64,000 nucleotides of DNA from Labia minor (GCA_963082975.1 OY720347.1:43971155-44035154); one strand, 5' to 3'; positions 49,730 through 62,745 are shown, counted from the stretch's first letter. The notes: generated by a model from the sequence alone, not told the origin. A program made the numbers and translations.

Positions 49730-50010
49730 CATCCCCCAAAAAAGTAATTTATAAAATCACAGAGGTTACTTTGAACTTGTGTATAGAATGGGCGAGGAAA
49801 GGCTAGAAAGAAATTTTAAGAAAAATCAATTGAGTAACGACTACTAGGTAGAACAAGAACGAAGAGGGTAGACAATATCAAGGCAGTTGTATGAGATTTG
49901 GGAAAAGAATGGAATTGGATGGAGGTGGTGCAGAATAGGAATGATTAGAAGTAGTTACTGAAGCTAAAATTTGATACTGCCAGAGATTGAATAATAGAAG
50001 GTATTTCCTT
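49730..50010 (+). pseudogene. Old LINE fragment, part 2
   Basis: It resumes at CATCCCCC, matching the LINE sequence right after the point where part 1 stopped, and keeps blocks such as AGAATGGGCGAGGAAAGGCT and GATTTGGGAAAAGAATGG in the expected order. Many substitutions show that it is older than the inserted MITE. Confidence 0.65.
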
Positions 50011-50429
50011 GGAGATTATTACTTATATCATCTCCATTCAAATTGAAAATGGACAAATCGATTTGAATTTCTTATAATAAGAAATTAAATCTTATCTTTT
50101 CCCAATTAATTAAAATATTTCTTTGTATTTTATTATTAATTATATATCATTTATTTTTATATATTGCAAACGTTTTGCATTTATTATTGGATGTTATAAA
50201 TTAACGTAAAGAGCTATGCTGACGCCGGATTGACTTTCATCTCGATAAGAAGAAAAGATTAAAACTACTTTGGTTTCGTTTAACATTTTCCTTAAATAAT
50301 TTTAAAACTTTCTCTCTTTGAATAAGCATATAAATCAAATTTATTTATTGTTAATCGTTCGTAGACCTTTGCAAAATAATTTTTTTTTTTCAACTGAAAT
50401 ACTTTTCTCAGAATTAATTGTTAAATTAG

Positions 50430-50767
50430 TGAATATGATATTTGGTGTATTGAAGTGAAGATAAATAAGTGATAAATATTCGGTTGCGGGGAGTTGTTTG
50501 TATCTCTTGCGAGGGAGTTTTCAATCAACAGGTGGTAGTGGTCCATCCATGCAGGCGAAGGAGAGGTCCGCCCGGGCGGCTGCGTTGCGTAAGCGAGATG
50601 CCGAGTGCGTCTGTGTGCGTGACTCGTTCTCCGCTGGCTCTACTTGGCGCGGAGTCGCGACTTGGAATAGTGGTAGGCGAGAGACTGTCGCAGTTGCTTA
50701 ATCCAAAAGTGTCCGGAATATCCTCGCCAATTGCCCGGAAAACAGCGATAGCCATCTCCGCATAAAC
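50430..50767 (+). other. Candidate 5'UTR exon and promoter of an unknown gene
   Basis: A GC-rich block in AT-rich DNA ends CATAAACGTCGA before GTAAGTTC, a strong splice donor (50768 onward). It holds two overlapping ATG frames: 50549-50701, and a longer one starting within GCGAGATGCCG near 50600 that stops at TAA 50763-50765, three codons or fewer before the donor. A frame that closes just ahead of the donor is more like an upstream ORF in a leader than a protein exon. The left limit is unknown; a TTTTCAATCAACAG acceptor-like string ends at 50531. Confidence 0.45.
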
Positions 50768-50834
50768 GTCGAGTAAGTTCAGTAGTTATTACTTTTAATG
50801 GCATTCTTAGTTTTTCATTAATCCTCTTATTTTC

Positions 50835-50910
50835 ATATATATATATATATATATATATCACCCTTTTTATTCTTCAAATTTATTTATTTATTTATTTATT
50901 TATTTATTAA
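50835..50910. repeat. (TA)n and (TTTA)n microsatellites
   Basis: (TA)12 at 50835-50858, then seven TTTA units at about 50880-50908. Confidence 0.9.
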
Positions 50911-53460
50911 TCCATATTTTAATTCACAGTTCATCGAAAGAAATGATAATGATAATAGAGATTATATTCCAATGATTAAACCTGAAACCCACACACACAC
51001 ATATATATATTTCATATATTCATATATATATATATATTTCACTCCTATATAATACACTTTTCAATTTTATATTCTTAATTACATTTATTTCTAGAACTTT
51101 TGGAAGATTTAGGTGTTGTTATTGTTGTTGTTTATATTTTAAGAGGAATACATTCATCATTTTACAATTGATATATATTTCATGTTGTTCTATTTCCAAA
51201 CTTTTATAAATAATCATTCGTGGCGCCCGTAAATTTTGCTTGAACTACTTCAACGAAATAGGTCACTGACAACACTTCTGCTTAAAAATAACTGATATTT
51301 TCTTACCAGTGCAATTAATATAAGTGCATCAGTTTCTACATGACTTGGATTTCATTGAAATTACTCAATTTGACTCTAAATATATATATTTCTAATCATT
51401 TGAATATTGCCTCCATTTCCTCATAGTTGACCAATTTGGTTTATCTCCTACTATGCACTCCTTAATTCCTTCAATGGCTCAGTGAAATTTTCTCATTTTT
51501 TTTTGATTTAGATCGATGATTTAAAATTTGATCCCATGAATACATCATTGGTATGTCGAATTTGAATAATATAGTGGCAGGAAAGGGGTTTTTCTAAACA
51601 GATGGTTGCCAATCATTGCATTTTCCTCACACCGAAGACGTTTACTTCCATAAACCTGAACGCAAAGCGAAGCGTCTTACAAGATTTCAGACCGAGGGAA
51701 AACATGACATGAAGCAGACATCCACTTTTTTTTATATTGCTTTCCTATCAAGAATCCGATATAGTATGTTCACCATTTGTTTACATTCCCCAATCGCCTT
51801 TTTTTGGTTCCTGGAAGATCAATCATCACGAAAATCTAAATTCAAATGAATATATTCATGCTTTATCTATGCTTCCATAAATGTATATGCAATTTAAATA
51901 ATATATTCCATGTTGTCCTGACTTCACCTTTACTATTTTTCATTTCTGATAACAAATATTATCTATAATAGATAAAATAATATATTTATAGATTATGCAC
52001 TTGTGTCTTAAAAGTAAAGACATATGAACATAGTTAAAATATGAAATTATTAAATCAAGTTGCAAATTTTTTAAATAAAAAAAAAAAAAAAATTTTAAAA
52101 TGATAATTTGTCATCATTCCAAAAATTCATAATATTTTATCATTAATATTCAAATTTTAAAAAAATATATAACTTAAATTTCTCAAAAATTTTAATAGGC
52201 ATTGTTTAAATTGTCTAATAAAAACGAATGATGAATAATTCAAAAAATCTATGGTGATTTAAAAAACAGTTCTTATATAGAAAACAATCATCACATTTAC
52301 ATAATGATTTATAAACATGTTTCGAAGTTGTTTTCTTGACCAAATTAATAATAAGTTTGAAAAAATAACAATTGACAAAATTAATATTTCATTCAATTCT
52401 TTATCGTAATGTGTCTTTTGTTTCCATTTCATTATTTAAATATTTAATTAATTATATTTTTAAAAAAATAAACAATGATTTCTATTAAAGATTAAGATAT
52501 TAAGTAATATATTGTTCTATAAAAAAAAAATAATTATAGTCGAATATTTTTCATTTTTATACGCTTTTTTATATTTAATTTTGAATTAATTCTTACCAAT
52601 AAATAAATAAAAAATTACATAAATTTAATTTATTAATCTTATATTGATTATGAAACGGATGCCTATTTAATATTCATTCAATATAATTAAAAAATAAATA
52701 AACAATTTCATTCATTAAAAGTTTTTAATGTTTTGTTTTTTGTAATTTTTCTAATTTTTGTTTTGCGTTCTACTAACTTGGAGAATTTTAATTAAAGATA
52801 TAGTTAGATAATTTTTCAAAAAATATCGATTTTTAAAATTGGAAAATAATATAGATCAATTTGAATAGAAAATTTTGTTTAATTTTTTTTTTACAAATTG
52901 TTTAAAAAGTATTTTGCATCTTGAATTCATTATCAATTACTTTCTGAATCTCTTCAATTGGTATTATTAATCACTTCATCATAAATTCAATTTTAAAATT
53001 CAAATTTTTATTTGCAATTCAAACTAAAATAGATATTAACTTATTGTGCAATTCATAAAATCATTATAAATTTAATAAGTAAAAATTAAGTTTACTTTTA
53101 ATTATAATAAATCATATTATAATAATATTAAAAATAGTTGATTTTTATTTTTAATATAAAACATTGTTTTAAATTTTATCGAATACCTAGGTATATAGTT
53201 TTTGGAAAGTTATTTAAACAAATTCCAAAATAATAATAATAATATAATAAAAATGTATAAAATTAATTATAAATGAAAATTTTAAATCTACCTATTTATA
53301 TTCATTAAAAAAAAATTATATATATTTTATAAAATCATTAAATTGAAATTAATTATTTTTATTAATGAATTCTTTCATAAATGAATATTAATTATTTTAA
53401 TAATATTAATAATCAGTGAATAATAATAATAGTAATTGGAGAATGGAATTTCATAATTTA
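50911..53460. other. AT-rich DNA without recognisable genes
   Basis: A small GC-richer part at about 51580-51720 carries a TTG-initiated 77-codon frame with no known domain. The rest is poly-A/T-rich. Confidence 0.5.
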
Positions 53461-53897
53461 ATAGCGTTTAAATTGCATTGGGCGATCATCTATGCCGTTG
53501 AGTATCATTGGTTTGTGTTGCGCCTACGTTGTTCCTCGACAAGGATGACGCCATAAGGGTCTCCTAACTTAATATGGACATCGGCTCCATCTCCAGTGGC
53601 CCCCTCAACGAGTTGTCAACTGCCCACCTGTTGGGCCTGCCTTTCTCTCGACGCCCCCGTACGTCTTATTCATTCAGAGTCCTTCATTCAACTCGTTTAT
53701 GGTTTAAAAAAAATAAATATATATATACATATATTCCTAGAATATATCGAAACATCATTCGCTCTCAAGAATGTTTTCTAGGAGTGAAAAATCATTCTTC
53801 CGAGGAAATGGAATTTGTTAAAGGAGGTCACATATTGAAATCGAAGAAATTGAGTAAGAGTCACCCATCAGATATTGAACGACGAGCCCCAATCTAA
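53461..53897 (+). other. GC island with an ATG ORF of 107 codons, product unknown
   Basis: After a GC-rich lead (53470-53570) an ATG at 53574 opens a frame that begins M-D-I-G-S-I-S-S-G-P-L-N-E-L and runs to TAA at 53895-53897. The GC-rich part covers only the first 28 codons and ends at CCCC before GTACGT (53659/53660), a possible donor. A 28-residue first coding exon is as likely as the whole frame. No family was recognised. Confidence 0.3.
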
Positions 53898-55340
53898 ATA
53901 GAATAAAAATAATGTTATAATTTTTTATTTTTATTTTTGTATTTTCTATAAATATAAAGAAATATTCTTTCATTTAAAATCATATTTTAATTATGTATAT
54001 GTGATGTAATAAATTTTAATTAAAATGAATGCCTTTTAAGGATTTATTTTTAAAATATGAAGTAATTTAATATAATTATCATACTCATTGGAATTATTTA
54101 TAATCAAAATCTTGTGCCTTTTTTATAAAATTATATTTTATGTCTAAAGTCCAAAGAAAATAAATAACTTAAAAAAAATAGATTTTAAATTTTTTTTCTA
54201 TTGAATCCATTTATACAAATTTTGTTTTCATTCTCGATTATGATATAACTATAAATTTGAAGGATATACAAATATAATAGTTTAGAAAACCAATAATTAT
54301 ACGGATTTTTTTGCTCCTAGAAAAGCATTGTAATTTTATTATTTAATTTCAATATCAAAGAGACAATGTGAAACATTTTACTTATAATTGTTGTAAAATA
54401 TTGACCCCAAGGAAAACTTGTGCAGATCATTCTCGATACGTTTTATTTATAAAATTAGTTATTATTTCTCTGAAATCATTAAGATGATTTAATAAGAAGT
54501 TTCCAAACTGCTAACAATTTCATCGACCCCAGTCGCGACCCACAGCTTAAGAATTTCCGGTTTATATATAAGCACAAATACGAAAACAAATTTTGAAGAT
54601 GTAAAATTCCACAGTGATAATTTTGGCATAAAGTTAGTAAAAATAATGGGCGCCTAGTATTTCAACTTTTGTTTTTGAAGAGAATATATTTATGGTAGGA
54701 AAATTATTTTTTTCTGAAAAATTATGAATTAATTATATTGTTTTTAATAAGAAAAAATCAGATGCTAATGTATTTCCAAAATATGTTCAACGAACTTTTC
54801 ATTACACTTTTTTTACTTTTTAAATATAGTATTTTCGATAATAATACTGAATTCAAAATGAACTACAATTTTAATTTTTTTTTTCATTTTGAAGAAGGAT
54901 CTAAATATCCTATATTATATTTTGAAACAAAATTAATTTTGTCATGAAAAATACAGGACAAGGATCTATCTAAATGTGGTTTTACAAAATTGCAAATAAT
55001 AATCATGTATTAAGTAGATATGGATATTCACTTAAAAAACTGATCAAATTAAAATTCAAAATATTTATAGCTTAATCTAAGATTGATCTTAATAAATTAA
55101 TAAAAGTTTATTATTTATGTTCATTTAAAATCAAAACTATTTTAAATTAAAATGCATTAGAAAATACTTGTAAAGATTTTTTTTTAAATAATAAATAAGG
55201 TATATTATTAATATGAATTTGCTTAAAAAAACAAAAATTGTCGGTTCACTTGTGATTTGTCCAATTTGTTGACTTTTTTTTTATATAATTTTAATTTTCC
55301 TCAGAAATTTTATTATTATAATGTTTTTATAACGTTTTTC
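53898..55340. other. AT-rich DNA without recognisable genes
   Basis: Nothing stands out except the common AT-rich background; the short frames are AT-driven. Confidence 0.5.
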
Positions 55341-55475
55341 TCAACTTCACTTCACGTCTGTCTATCTTTATGTCTGTTTGTATGTTCGCTCTTAACTCAA
55401 TATTTATCCGACAGATGGCTTGAATGAAATCGATTTTTCATCAACTTTAAATTAAGATAGACATTTAAAAATGTG
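55341..55475 (+). repeat. CTGT-rich element module
   Basis: It has GTCTGTCTATCTTTATGTCTGTTTG and a following GAAATCGATTTTTCATCAACTTT block, the same layout as the modules near 38730 and 56940. It probably marks another element end. Confidence 0.4.
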
Positions 55476-55530
55476 TATAGATATTATTATTATTATTATA
55501 TATATATATTATATATAAATTATACTATTC

Positions 55531-56522
55531 GGAGCCACAAGCATCCAACCTTCTCCGTTTCTCTCACGTCCTTTCCTACATTGTTCCACCGCGACCTTGT
55601 TTTTCCAAGAGGACATTTCCCAATCGGTCTCCCCACCAATATATTTTTCGCGATTCTTTCGTCTCCCATTCTAGCCACGGCCCTGCCCATCTCAGCCTTC
55701 TCGATTTGATAACCCTAATTATATCTGTAGATGCATAGAGGTAATTGTAATTCCTCGTTATGCAGTCTCCGTTATTCCCCGGTAACCTCATCTATTTTTG
55801 GCCCATAAATTCTGCGATGAATTCTATTCTCAAATACTCTAAAGCTACTCTCCTTTCCCAGGGTCATAGACCATGCCTCACCCCCATATAATGCAACCGA
55901 CAAAATAATTATTTTATATATTTTAATTTTAATTCCCTTTGATAATAATTTTCACGAGATATCCTTTGACTGCTTCCTCTCTATTACTAAATATTTTGTC
56001 TTAGCACTATTAATTTTCAGCCCACCTCTTTTCCTGCTTCGATTAATTTTTCTACGCTATCTTTAATTGCAATTGCCGAATTTCCTATTATATTTATGTA
56101 GTCTGCGTAACCTAATATTTGAATTATTTTGTTATGGATTCCGTTTGATTTTTCCCCAATTTGTCTAATCACATATTCCAATAAAATTGGTGATAGTTCG
56201 TCTCATTGTTTTAACCCATTCCGAATTTCGAAAGTTTCTGACAATTGATTCCCACATCTTCCTTTCCTACATTCAAGACAAATTTTAATCATACTAGTTT
56301 TTCCGGAATTTCCATTAAGATCTAAACATGAAAAAGTTTATCTCGGTTTATTGAGTCATATGTTTTACTAAAGTCTACAAATAATTGGTGAACAGAAATA
56401 TTGAATTCGTTTTGTTTTTCTAAAATCTGCCTCATTGAAAATATCTGATCTAATGTTAATCAATTTGGCCTGAACCCGCATTGATATTCTCCTAATGTTT
56501 CCTCTACATATGGTTGTAATTT
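55531..56522 (-). pseudogene. LINE retrotransposon with reverse transcriptase remnant
   Basis: The minus strand holds, in order, G-E-Y-Q-C-G-F-R-P-N, then H-Q-L-F-V-D-F-S-K-T-Y-D-S-I (RT motif A), G-L-K-Q-stop-D-E-L-S-P-I-L (motif B region), G-Y-A-D-Y-I (motif C, usually YADD, here degraded), and then the C-terminal blocks shared with the copy at 40742-41290. Several stops and frameshifts, plus the lost second catalytic Asp of YADD, make it inactive. It is the only copy here that reaches into the RT domain. Confidence 0.85.
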
Positions 56523-56556
56523 TAATAAAATAAAATTTTGAGAATCTTATACGATG

Positions 56557-56653
56557 TTTATGATCTTAAATATCTTTGGAAATGCATAGAGGCCATGCAA
56601 TTCCTCACTATGCAGTCTCTGCTAATCCCCAGTGATATCATCATTTCTTTTCT
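56557..56653 (-). pseudogene. Second LINE fragment beside the RT copy
   Basis: The reverse complement matches the LINE block coding G-E-W-R-R-L-H-N-E-E-L-H-D-L-Y-A, the part already present in the neighbouring copy at about 55720-55800. It is therefore a separate insertion or a duplicated piece. Confidence 0.7.
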
Positions 56654-56817
56654 TAATTAATACGAAGAATCCAATTTCACAAGTAATTTTTATATTAATT
56701 ATTATAATTTTTATTATTGTAATTAAATATGATTGCGAACACTTTTATTATTCATAATTATTGAAATTAAAAAAATAGAAGAATAAAATTTTATAATTGT
56801 AATTATCAGTTCATTTT

Positions 56818-57195
56818 TACCGACCGACGATAGTAAGGGAGGTATTGTTTTCACACCAAATTTCACATGTGGAGATTTTTACATATCTCCACGAATCATG
56901 CATTTTCTTAACAGAAAAAAGTATTTTTAGCATGATGTCTGTCCGTCCGTCCGTCCGTCCGTCTGTCCGTCCGTATAGATGTGTACAGCCTGAACGGCTC
57001 AACCGATTTTGATTAAATTTGGTATATTTACTTAAAGCATAAGTGGGATGAATTGATCAACTTTTGGTGCAAATTCGGAAACCGGAAGTGGTAGTATTAG
57101 CGATCGACGATAGGAAGGGAAGGGTTATTTTCACACCAAATTTCACACGAGGAGATTTTTTTATATATCACCACGAATCATGCACTTTGTATTGG
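56818..57195 (+). repeat. Element with paired direct repeats and (CCGT)n
   Basis: GACGATAG...TTTTCACACCAAATTTCACA...GGAGATTTTT...CACGAATCATGCA occurs at about 56826-56905 and again at about 57106-57185. Between them lie (CCGT)n at 56941-56974 and the block ACGGCTCAACCGATTTTGAT. The layout is that of a repeated mobile-element end; the family is unknown. Confidence 0.6.
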
Positions 57196-57248
57196 TTTTA
57201 TCCTCGGGAAAATCATATTTATTAGTTTTTTATTGATTTAAAATTATA

Positions 57249-57278
57249 TGACGTCATCCAGTCATTCATGACGTCACA
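57249..57278. promoter_or_regulatory. Two CRE-like palindromes
   Basis: ATGACGTCAT at 57249-57258 and ATGACGTCAC at 57269-57278, 20 bp apart, directly right of the repeated element. Function unknown. Confidence 0.35.
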
Positions 57279-57309
57279 GCCTGGTCTTGCATATATATTA
57301 TAAATAAAA

Positions 57310-58795
57310 TAAAATTAAAAATGTTTATATTTATTATTTATGTATCCATATCTGTTTTTTATTACATTAATAGATATATTAAAATTATTTGAAATTGTTT
57401 CTGTAGCTGGAAATTAATTTACTTCAAACCGTCGGTCGGTTCGGACCTGGCCACAGGTCAACTTATTTTAATATGATATAAACTATCATATTAAAAAAAT
57501 AAGATTGTAATTCAAATATTATAATTATATTAATAAATTTATATCTTTTATTAAAAAATTAAAAAAGTTAGGAGAGGGAATCACTAATCAAGAAAATAAT
57601 TTATTTTTTATTTATTATTTATTTATGTGCTATAAAATAAAAAGTTGGACACACATAAAGATAATACTTCAAAGCTTTCAAGAAATTTGTTTTTTGGCAA
57701 CATTTATTAAACTATTATTCATATATTTCACTTAAATATTATAAATTTTTATTAAAATAATAAATATAGTACTAGCTTAACTCTAAATAGAGATGAATAA
57801 ATTTAAAATTAAAACAAAATGATAATAATTAAAAAATGGTATCCAAATGATCAAAATTAAAATATCGTAGTTAATAATCAAATAAAAAAAGGGGGCGAAA
57901 GGTCACTTAATTAAACAGGCGGATTATTTAAAATCGATTGTTGTTTTTTTAACTTTCCGTTTCGTGTTTAATTTTCTTGTGCTACATAGCCATATATGGT
58001 TTACCTTCGGGCTTCCAATTTATTATGCCAAGCTTTTATTTTGTAATAAATTTAATCCTTAAATAATTTCAAGATTTAAAACCAGCATAGTAAAATAATT
58101 ACACATTTAAAATACTATGATAATCATTGAAATTTACAAACGAATATAAAAACTTACATATTAGCAAGATCAAAGGATCAAAAGAATTCGAGTTCAATGC
58201 GCCAAAAAAATCATGAAAATATCTACCATTCATGGGTATCAAGTATTGCTTGGGTGATCATGAAAAAAATACAATCTATGATTATATTTATTACAATGTG
58301 TTTAATCATTATTTTATAGTTTGAATTTGTTATTTATTAATATAAATTAAGTAATTAAGTTCAATGGACACTATTTTCAATATAAATATATTTTTTAATT
58401 TTATTTTTATTAATAAATTTATTATTAATTATTATTTAGTAATTTTAAGAAGAAAATACATTTATTTTATAGAAAATTTAAATAATAAAAAAAACCTTTG
58501 GGACTATCATCCTCAGATGAAACAAGTTTTATTTCAAAATATTTAAAATAATATTTTAGTTCGACTATATATAAATGATCATATAAGTGAATAGGACAGG
58601 TCGAATTGTAGAATATGAAAGAAATTAAATAAAAGTAAAGATAAAACAGTGAGAACAGAGAGGAGCTGTGGAGTAAAGACAAATGAGCTTATTGGGAGGG
58701 TTAAAGGAATTATTACAATCATGAAATCTATAGATTTTATTAGAACATTATTTATATATTTATAATTCTGTAATTTTAATAATACTTATAAAATA
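57310..58795. other. AT-rich DNA without recognisable genes
   Basis: Very AT-rich. Small GC-richer spots at about 57420-57460 and 57950-58020 have no recognised content. Confidence 0.5.
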
Positions 58796-58796
58796 A

Positions 58797-59460
58797 CTAG
58801 TTGCTCAGAGCGCCTTCGGCCCTCTTTACATTTAGACGGGGGCTCCGCCCCCTGTACCCCCAAGTGATATATAATATTTGGTTGAAAGTCTGTATGTAAA
58901 ATGTTTTCATCCATTTTGTTTCAATCAGTATATTACATAAAACAATCATTTTTTTGTGTTCTTGTATATGTTCTATCTATCTATCTATCTACCTCTGGGC
59001 TCTGGCTCTACGTTGCTCGAAAGTTCTTGGCATCAACAACCACATTTCTCCAAGTGTCCCTATCCTACCCTTTCCCATCTCTCTCACGTCCCTTCCAACA
59101 TTGTCCATCCACAGCATCCTTGGTCTTCCAAAGGGACGTTTTCCAATCGATCTCCCCACCAATAAAAAGAACGTCTACATATCAAATTTTTAAAAATTAA
59201 TTTCTGCGGTTATTGATTAGATATTAATAAAGTTTATACCCTATGTTCAAATAGAGATATGCAAGAATATTGTGATCTAATTTTATAGAAATCGGTTCAC
59301 CCAATTTTGAGTCTATAACGTCACAATTTCCGGACAGACAGACAGACACGAAAAATTCTAAAGTCACTTTTCTTTCTAGAGATCATGAAACGCAAAGATA
59401 TGGAAAAAATTTTAAATTCTAAGCAATGTGCAGACAAAATCCTTTTTTTATATATAAAGA
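58797..59460 (-). mobile_element. Helitron B, same family as Helitron A, with LINE tail
   Basis: Read on the minus strand it starts A|TCTTTATATATAAAAAAAGG at 59460 and ends in the hairpin GAGGGCC-GAA-GGCGCTC (one mismatch) followed by CTAG|T at 58797. Its 3' 170 bp match Helitron A closely (AAGAACACAAAAA, TTTTATGTAATATACTGATTG, GGGGGCGGAGCCCCC). A LINE tail of about 195 bp occupies 58971-59165 and joins at AACATATACAA exactly as in Helitron A. Its 5' part contains the CTGT-rich module and is also found in Helitron A only in outline. Confidence 0.85.
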
Positions 59461-61269
59461 TAGAAGAAGATTGGAATTTGATTAAGTTGACCTAGTTGAC
59501 CATATCAAGAATATTTATCACCCCTTTGATGTACTAAATAATCAGATCAAAGGGATTGATTAGTATAATTCTCCTGACACGGTGTCTAATGAAATAAAAT
59601 TATTAAAAATACTAATAATACCAAAAAGGGGAGTTATTGCAATTAAATAAATTGCTAAATAAAATGATTTATTTAATTGTTCAAATCTTAATTATGAGTA
59701 AATAAATAATAAAGTATATCATAATCAAATAATAATTTAAATATAAAATTAAAATTATATATTATTTTAAAAAATTCCAAGTTTTTACAATAATTTAATT
59801 ATTTTCTAGAAAAACAATTTTTTACACATTTTGTTCTTAATCTTAATATATATATTTATATAAACTATAAATCGATCTAAATATTTATATAACTATAAAT
59901 CGATCTAAATATTTTTATCTTTTTTTTTACTCAAACCAAATCAGTTAGGTCGAGAATAAATATTTATAAACAATAGCATGATGTGTAGGTTGATGATTCA
60001 GTAAGATTGTGATGAATTTGAGGGCTGCCCTATTGAGCGTCAAGGTCTCCTTCGAAAGTGACCTATATCTAAACCTCTTTGCGGTCCTTGACATACACAC
60101 AAATGTAATATAATAATCAATTGTAAACCCTTCTCGCAAACAAAACAAAAATAAGTAAATAATAAAAATATACACAAAATTAATTTAATTTCTATCCGAT
60201 TTAAAATTACATTCAATTTTACGGGAGGAATTAAAATAAATTTTAATTTAACTCTCTATTAAAACCATTAAAAGAAAAATTAATATTTTAATTAATTTTT
60301 GGAGAATATAGTGAGATTTAAAGAAAGCAACCTAATCTTGATTCTATTTTTTTAAAAATTAACAGATTTTTTTTAAATTTTTTAAAAGTTTCCGACTTCC
60401 TATGATTATGAACACCCTCACTCCATCCCTACATCTAAGTTAGAATATTATGTTAAAAGAGTTATTTGATTATTTACTTAAATAATATTTATTGCTAAAG
60501 ATAGTGTTTGTTATTTTAACAAGACCTTGAAAAATGTAAATTCAAATTTTAATTTAATATAATAATAATTTTTATTTTTACTACATATTTACAAAAAACA
60601 AAAATATTTTCAATTTTCTAAAATACATATAATGTTATGATTTTTTTTTAAATTATTATTTCAGTAAAAAATTAACATTTAACTGATAGAAAGTTTAATT
60701 GAATAAAAGAATAAAAAAAATATTTGGAATATTATTAAATAGTTAATTTTATTAAATAAAGGATTATTGTATAAAAATAAATATAATTTCCTCCTCTACA
60801 TAAAAAATTATTTTAAAAAAATGATTTTTTTTTATAAAAAGAATTTTATATTGTTTATCTGTCAATTATAATTCAACATATATAGTCAAATGATAACCAG
60901 ATTATATATTTGGATGATTCTTTTTTTTCATTGCTATGTAAACATTCTGAATATTGAACGGCTCATTAATATTTAAAGGGACGTGACCTCATCAGATTAT
61001 CCTAAGTGTGAATTTGTCATTCCACATTCATCACATGGTTTATTTTCTTCACAGAATTCGTTTTATCCCACTATTTATATATAGATATTGTAGACGTAAC
61101 CTAGATCAATATTTCTCTTGAAATAAGTTAAAAGAATTTCAAAAAAGGAGCTGAAAAAAAATAATTGAAACATTTGTATCGTTTAAGATTTTCAATTAGT
61201 AATGAAAAAGAACAGTGAACATGTATGTTTACCAAGAAATCATTAAATAAGCAGTGAATGACATCATTG

Positions 61270-61314
<45 letters not shown>

Positions 61315-62745
61315 TTTCCAAGATTTAAATGTAAATTAAAACAACTAAAATGCAATGGAATGAAGAATAATAGCAAGGTCACGGAGGGAGGGTAAAATCG
61401 TTTAAATTATTTTCAAAAATAACTCATTAATTGATAGGAAAAGCACTACTTTTATTTAGTTGATGAAATCATAAAGATAATTATATGTTTTTGATATTTT
61501 TTAATTCATATTTATTGTTTTAAGCATGAAAAATTTAGTTTTGTTAAAGTTCTTCATTATCAAAAATAAAGAATAAAATTTTATATAATATTATGAATTG
61601 AATGACAATTTTAAAAAGTATCGTTTTGCGAATTCAATTGGTTTTAAGACAATACATCCATTTAAAAAAAACTAATATAATATTACACCTCATGTATTTA
61701 TTTATTTTTGTTGTCAAATAAACCTAAGTATTAAAATTGTAAGAAAATTTATTACATTTATCTCTTTCTTTAACTGTGCGACCCCAAATACAAATTACAA
61801 GAATAGATTTAGTTTAAAAAATAAGCGTAGCTTTCTCTAAAAACAAATTATCTCATTGCTTGTGGAGTCCAATCAAATTTTATGGTGTATCTATATTGAA
61901 AATTTTAAGAAACCCTGATTTTATTCATAAAAGAAACATCTTTGAAAATTTATACATTGTGATGGATGCACCCATGAATTTAATTTACTCTTTAATATCG
62001 TTTATGAAACTGGCTGTTGTACTTTAATATTTTTTATATATAAAGTTTCAATGATCAATAATTAACATGTAATCTCTTATTATATCATATTTCCCTAATC
62101 AGATTTGTCGAGGTTTTAATATAAAATAATATAACATGGCTAAAATATCTTAAGGTAAAAAAATATAAAAAAAAATTTATAAAAATAATATAGATAATTA
62201 TAATACAATACATTTTTTTAATTAATATTTTATGAATATATGTACTATAATTAAGATCTAAAAAATATAAACTTATTTAATAACTTTTTAAATAACTCAT
62301 AATCCATAAATTGAAGTTTTTATTGATTTTATAAATTTTTTATGTTTATCCGATTAAAAAAATGCTTCTTTCATACTCTTATATATACAAGTATCATATA
62401 AATAATAATCTGTAGCTCTCAGCTAATTCAATAATCCCATTTAATATGATATATGAAAAAGCTTTTCTTATAAACAATTTTTTTTTTTTTAGAAAAATCA
62501 ATAACACTTACATACAATGTTTATTTAATTAATATAATATAATATTATTGATAAATAAATAAATATTATTGATCTATTAATACTCTTAAAAAATCAAAAA
62601 TACATTATTTTTTTGATTGGTTCATTATTATTTTTATTTGAATATTTTCTTCAATCTGTTATAATTATCAATAAAGATAAATTTTTATTTTATTTTTTTA
62701 ATTTTACTTCAAACAATTGGCTATGGATAGAATCTTGAGACACGG
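59461..62745. other. AT-rich DNA, no gene recognised
   Basis: A GC-richer patch at 59990-60130 gives a minus frame reading A-K-R-F-R-Y-R-S-L-S-K-E-T-L-T-L-N-R-A-A-L, possibly an element remnant, but I cannot name it. A compound (TA)12(GA)10 microsatellite lies at 61270-61312. Confidence 0.5.
61270..61312. repeat. Compound (TA)n(GA)n microsatellite
   Basis: Twelve TA units pass directly into ten GA units. Confidence 0.95.
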
